NCBI GenBank assembly: GCA_013152435.1
Contig: JAADGJ010000079.1
Span: 1 to 42,940 of the forward strand
Source of the DNA: Chloroflexota bacterium
GTDB taxonomy: Bacteria > Chloroflexota > Anaerolineae > DUEN01
Direction: 5' to 3'
Length of the DNA: 42,940 bases
Positions 41,416-42,940 of this stretch are shown piece by piece. Position 1 is the stretch's first letter, and the number at the start of each line of letters is the position of its first letter. Below the pieces are notes generated by a model. That model was given only the letters and a program-made list of their open reading frames with translations, had not been told where the DNA came from and searched no databases. Both the position numbers and the translations under genes were made by a program.

Positions 41416-42940
41416 TCACCCGGCGGCGCGCTCGCTTGCCGCCGCGATGGGCTGCGTGTGATCGACGACCTTGAGCCGATCCCAATCGTTGAAATTCGCC
41501 GGACGGAATCTCTTGACGAACTGTTCGTACACCAGCTGGGTCGATAGGATCCCCACCAGGGCCATGTCCTCGATCTCGCTGAGCGGCCGGCCTTGTTCGG
41601 CCTTGCGTACCAGCTGAGCCACTGCGGCGGGATGGAAGAGGTGGCTCTCCTTCAACGACCGGTCCGAGAGCAGCTCACGCACGTACTCGGGCGTGGAAGG
41701 GGCGAAGAAGCTCGGGTGGATAGGGGCCCGGTAGGGTTGTTTGGGACGTTTCCAGATGTCGTCGGGCAGAAGCTTTCTCCCCAGCTGCTTTAATAGCCAT
41801 TTCTCCGTCAGCCCTCGCAGCTTCAGCCGGGGCGGCAACCGGCTGCAGAATTCGACCACCCGATGATCGAGGAAGGGGAAGCGTCCCTCGACCGAGTGGG
41901 CCATCGCCATTCGGTCTCCCTGTGAGGAGAGCAGATATGGGGAGAGGAAGGTGACGATCTCCAGGTATTGCGCTTGCCCCAGGTGAGACCAGGATGAAAA
42001 AGATGGAGGAAGGGGGATGGGATATGTGCCCCCGTCGCCCGCGTGTGCGTCCCGTCGGTGTTGTAAGAGAAATCGACGCGCACGTCTCATGTTCATCCAG
42101 CGGATGGCATGCGAGTAGAAGGGTGAGTCGGTATCTGTCAGCCCCTTCCTGAAGAAGGCGGCCCGATAGGCGCGGCCCCCGCGGTGGAGATCGGGCACGT
42201 AAGGATAGAGGCGATCCAGCAACAGCGGGCGCATGCGGGAGTCGGGAGCTTTGGCCCAGAAGCGACGGACCTTCATCTCCTTGAAGATGTTGTATCCCGC
42301 CAGGAATTCGTCGGCGCCCTCCCCGGTGAGCACGACCTTCAGCCCGTGTTCGCGCACGAGCTGCGAGAGGAGGAACATCGGGGCTGGCGACGTTCGGAGG
42401 ATCGGGGTTTCCGTGTGCCAGATCACGTCGGGAAATACGCGCGCGATGTCCGCATACGAGCAGCGGGTGATCCGGTGGTGAGTGCCCAGGAACCGGGCCA
42501 TCGCCTCTTGATATGGGCTCTCGTCAAACGCCGGATCATCGAAGGCGATGGAGAACGTATCCAGCCGGTTATCCGTGTAATTCCGGATCAGCGCCGCCGT
42601 CACCGACGAGTCCAAACCGCCGCTCAGATAGGCGCCGACGGGCACATCAGCCCGCAGTCGGATCCGGGTGGCGTCGATGAGCAGGTCTTCGAATTCATCC
42701 AGGTACTCCTGATCGGTGCGCTGGGGGGCGTTCCCTGGCGCGAAATCGAGCTCCCAGTATGGGTGGAGGGTAAATTGCCCGTCTCGCACCTGCAGGTAAT
42801 GGGCGGGTGGGACCTCATAGATATCCCGAAACACCGTATACGGGGACAGCGTGCTCCAGAAGGTGAACACCTGCTCCAGAGAGGAGGGGGCGATCTCGGC
42901 GCTCGTGTCCGGATGGGCCAACAGCGCCTTGATCTCGGAG
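41416..42940 (-). CDS. Asparagine-synthetase-type amidotransferase (N-terminus beyond window)
   Basis: The reading frame is open to the window edge. Its first visible residues are SEIKALLAHPDTSAEI-like, the end of a glutaminase domain, so the true start is outside. The synthetase domain has SGGLDSSVTAALIRN (PPi loop), a conserved LTGEGADEFLAGYNIFKEMK, YLLSSQGDRMAMAHSVEGRF and PFLDHRVVEF, then a C-terminal KWLLKQLGRKLLPDDIWKR. These are the marks of AsnB-family enzymes that adenylate a carboxylate and transfer ammonia. In surface-polysaccharide loci such enzymes may amidate sugar acids or build other amides rather than make asparagine. Whether Cys2 is present cannot be seen here. Confidence 0.88.
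   Translation of the reverse strand, partial: SEIKALLAHPDTSAEIAPSSLEQVFTFWSTLSPYTVFRDIYEVPPAHYLQVRDGQFTLHPYWELDFAPGNAPQRTDQEYLDEFEDLLIDATRIRLRADVPVGAYLSGGLDSSVTAALIRNYTDNRLDTFSIAFDDPAFDESPYQEAMARFLGTHHRITRCSYADIARVFPDVIWHTETPILRTSPAPMFLLSQLVREHGLKVVLTGEGADEFLAGYNIFKEMKVRRFWAKAPDSRMRPLLLDRLYPYVPDLHRGGRAYRAAFFRKGLTDTDSPFYSHAIRWMNMRRARRFLLQHRRDAHAGDGGTYPIPLPPSFSSWSHLGQAQYLEIVTFLSPYLLSSQGDRMAMAHSVEGRFPFLDHRVVEFCSRLPPRLKLRGLTEKWLLKQLGRKLLPDDIWKRPKQPYRAPIHPSFFAPSTPEYVRELLSDRSLKESHLFHPAAVAQLVRKAEQGRPLSEIEDMALVGILSTQLVYEQFVKRFRPANFNDWDRLKVVDHTQPIAAASERAAG

Overview
This 42.9 kb window looks like a chromosomal exopolysaccharide and cell-surface locus from a Chloroflexota bacterium, probably of the Anaerolineae type. 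The assignment is an inference from protein style: Thr/Pro 'TPTPTP' linkers in secreted proteins, dockerin and cohesin modules outside Clostridia, C-termini ending in Tyr-Leu-Pro, an N-terminal Cys/His segment before a membrane helix (3542-5893), and moderately high GC. No rRNA, tRNA, transposase or CRISPR array was seen. Nearly every gene lies on the minus strand, many with 4-base stop/start overlaps, so transcription runs from high to low coordinates. The one supported plus-strand gene is a small lipoprotein at 6010-6195.

In transcription order, the right end (42940-40341) holds an asparagine-synthetase-type amidotransferase cut by the window edge, then a divergent NAD-synthetase-like ATP pyrophosphatase. 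Next come a Tat-exported DUF362 protein (38798-40273), an integral-membrane acyltransferase (37672-38781), a GC-poor beta-propeller-like protein (36422-37447) and a membrane-anchored sialidase-fold protein (34973-36409).

The core polysaccharide block (34961-17403) encodes a Wzm/Wzt-type ABC exporter, an alkaline-phosphatase-superfamily enzyme, five GT2 and three GT4 glycosyltransferases, a Wzy/O-antigen-ligase-type membrane protein, a WbaP/WcaJ-type initiating phosphoglycosyl transferase and a GT39-like membrane glycosyltransferase. It thus carries hallmark genes of both the ABC-exporter and Wzy routes. No Wzx flippase is visible.

Downstream (16476-3542) are very large secreted proteins: a PQQ-type propeller, two proteins of more than 1300 residues sharing a linker / cohesin / dockerin / cohesin / YRSYLPA tail, and a TolB-like propeller protein. 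The left end (3034-1) has a Wzc/CpsD-type co-polymerase tyrosine kinase. It is followed by a compact PqqD-like / HPr-kinase-like / asparagine-synthetase-like trio, which resembles lasso-peptide maturation genes or the PqqD/HprK-related genes of exopolysaccharide loci.

The two least explained items are a non-coding dispersed repeat of about 200 bp present twice in the same orientation (3117-3316 and 17154-17370), and the pair of cohesin-dockerin proteins with a shared C-terminal tail.
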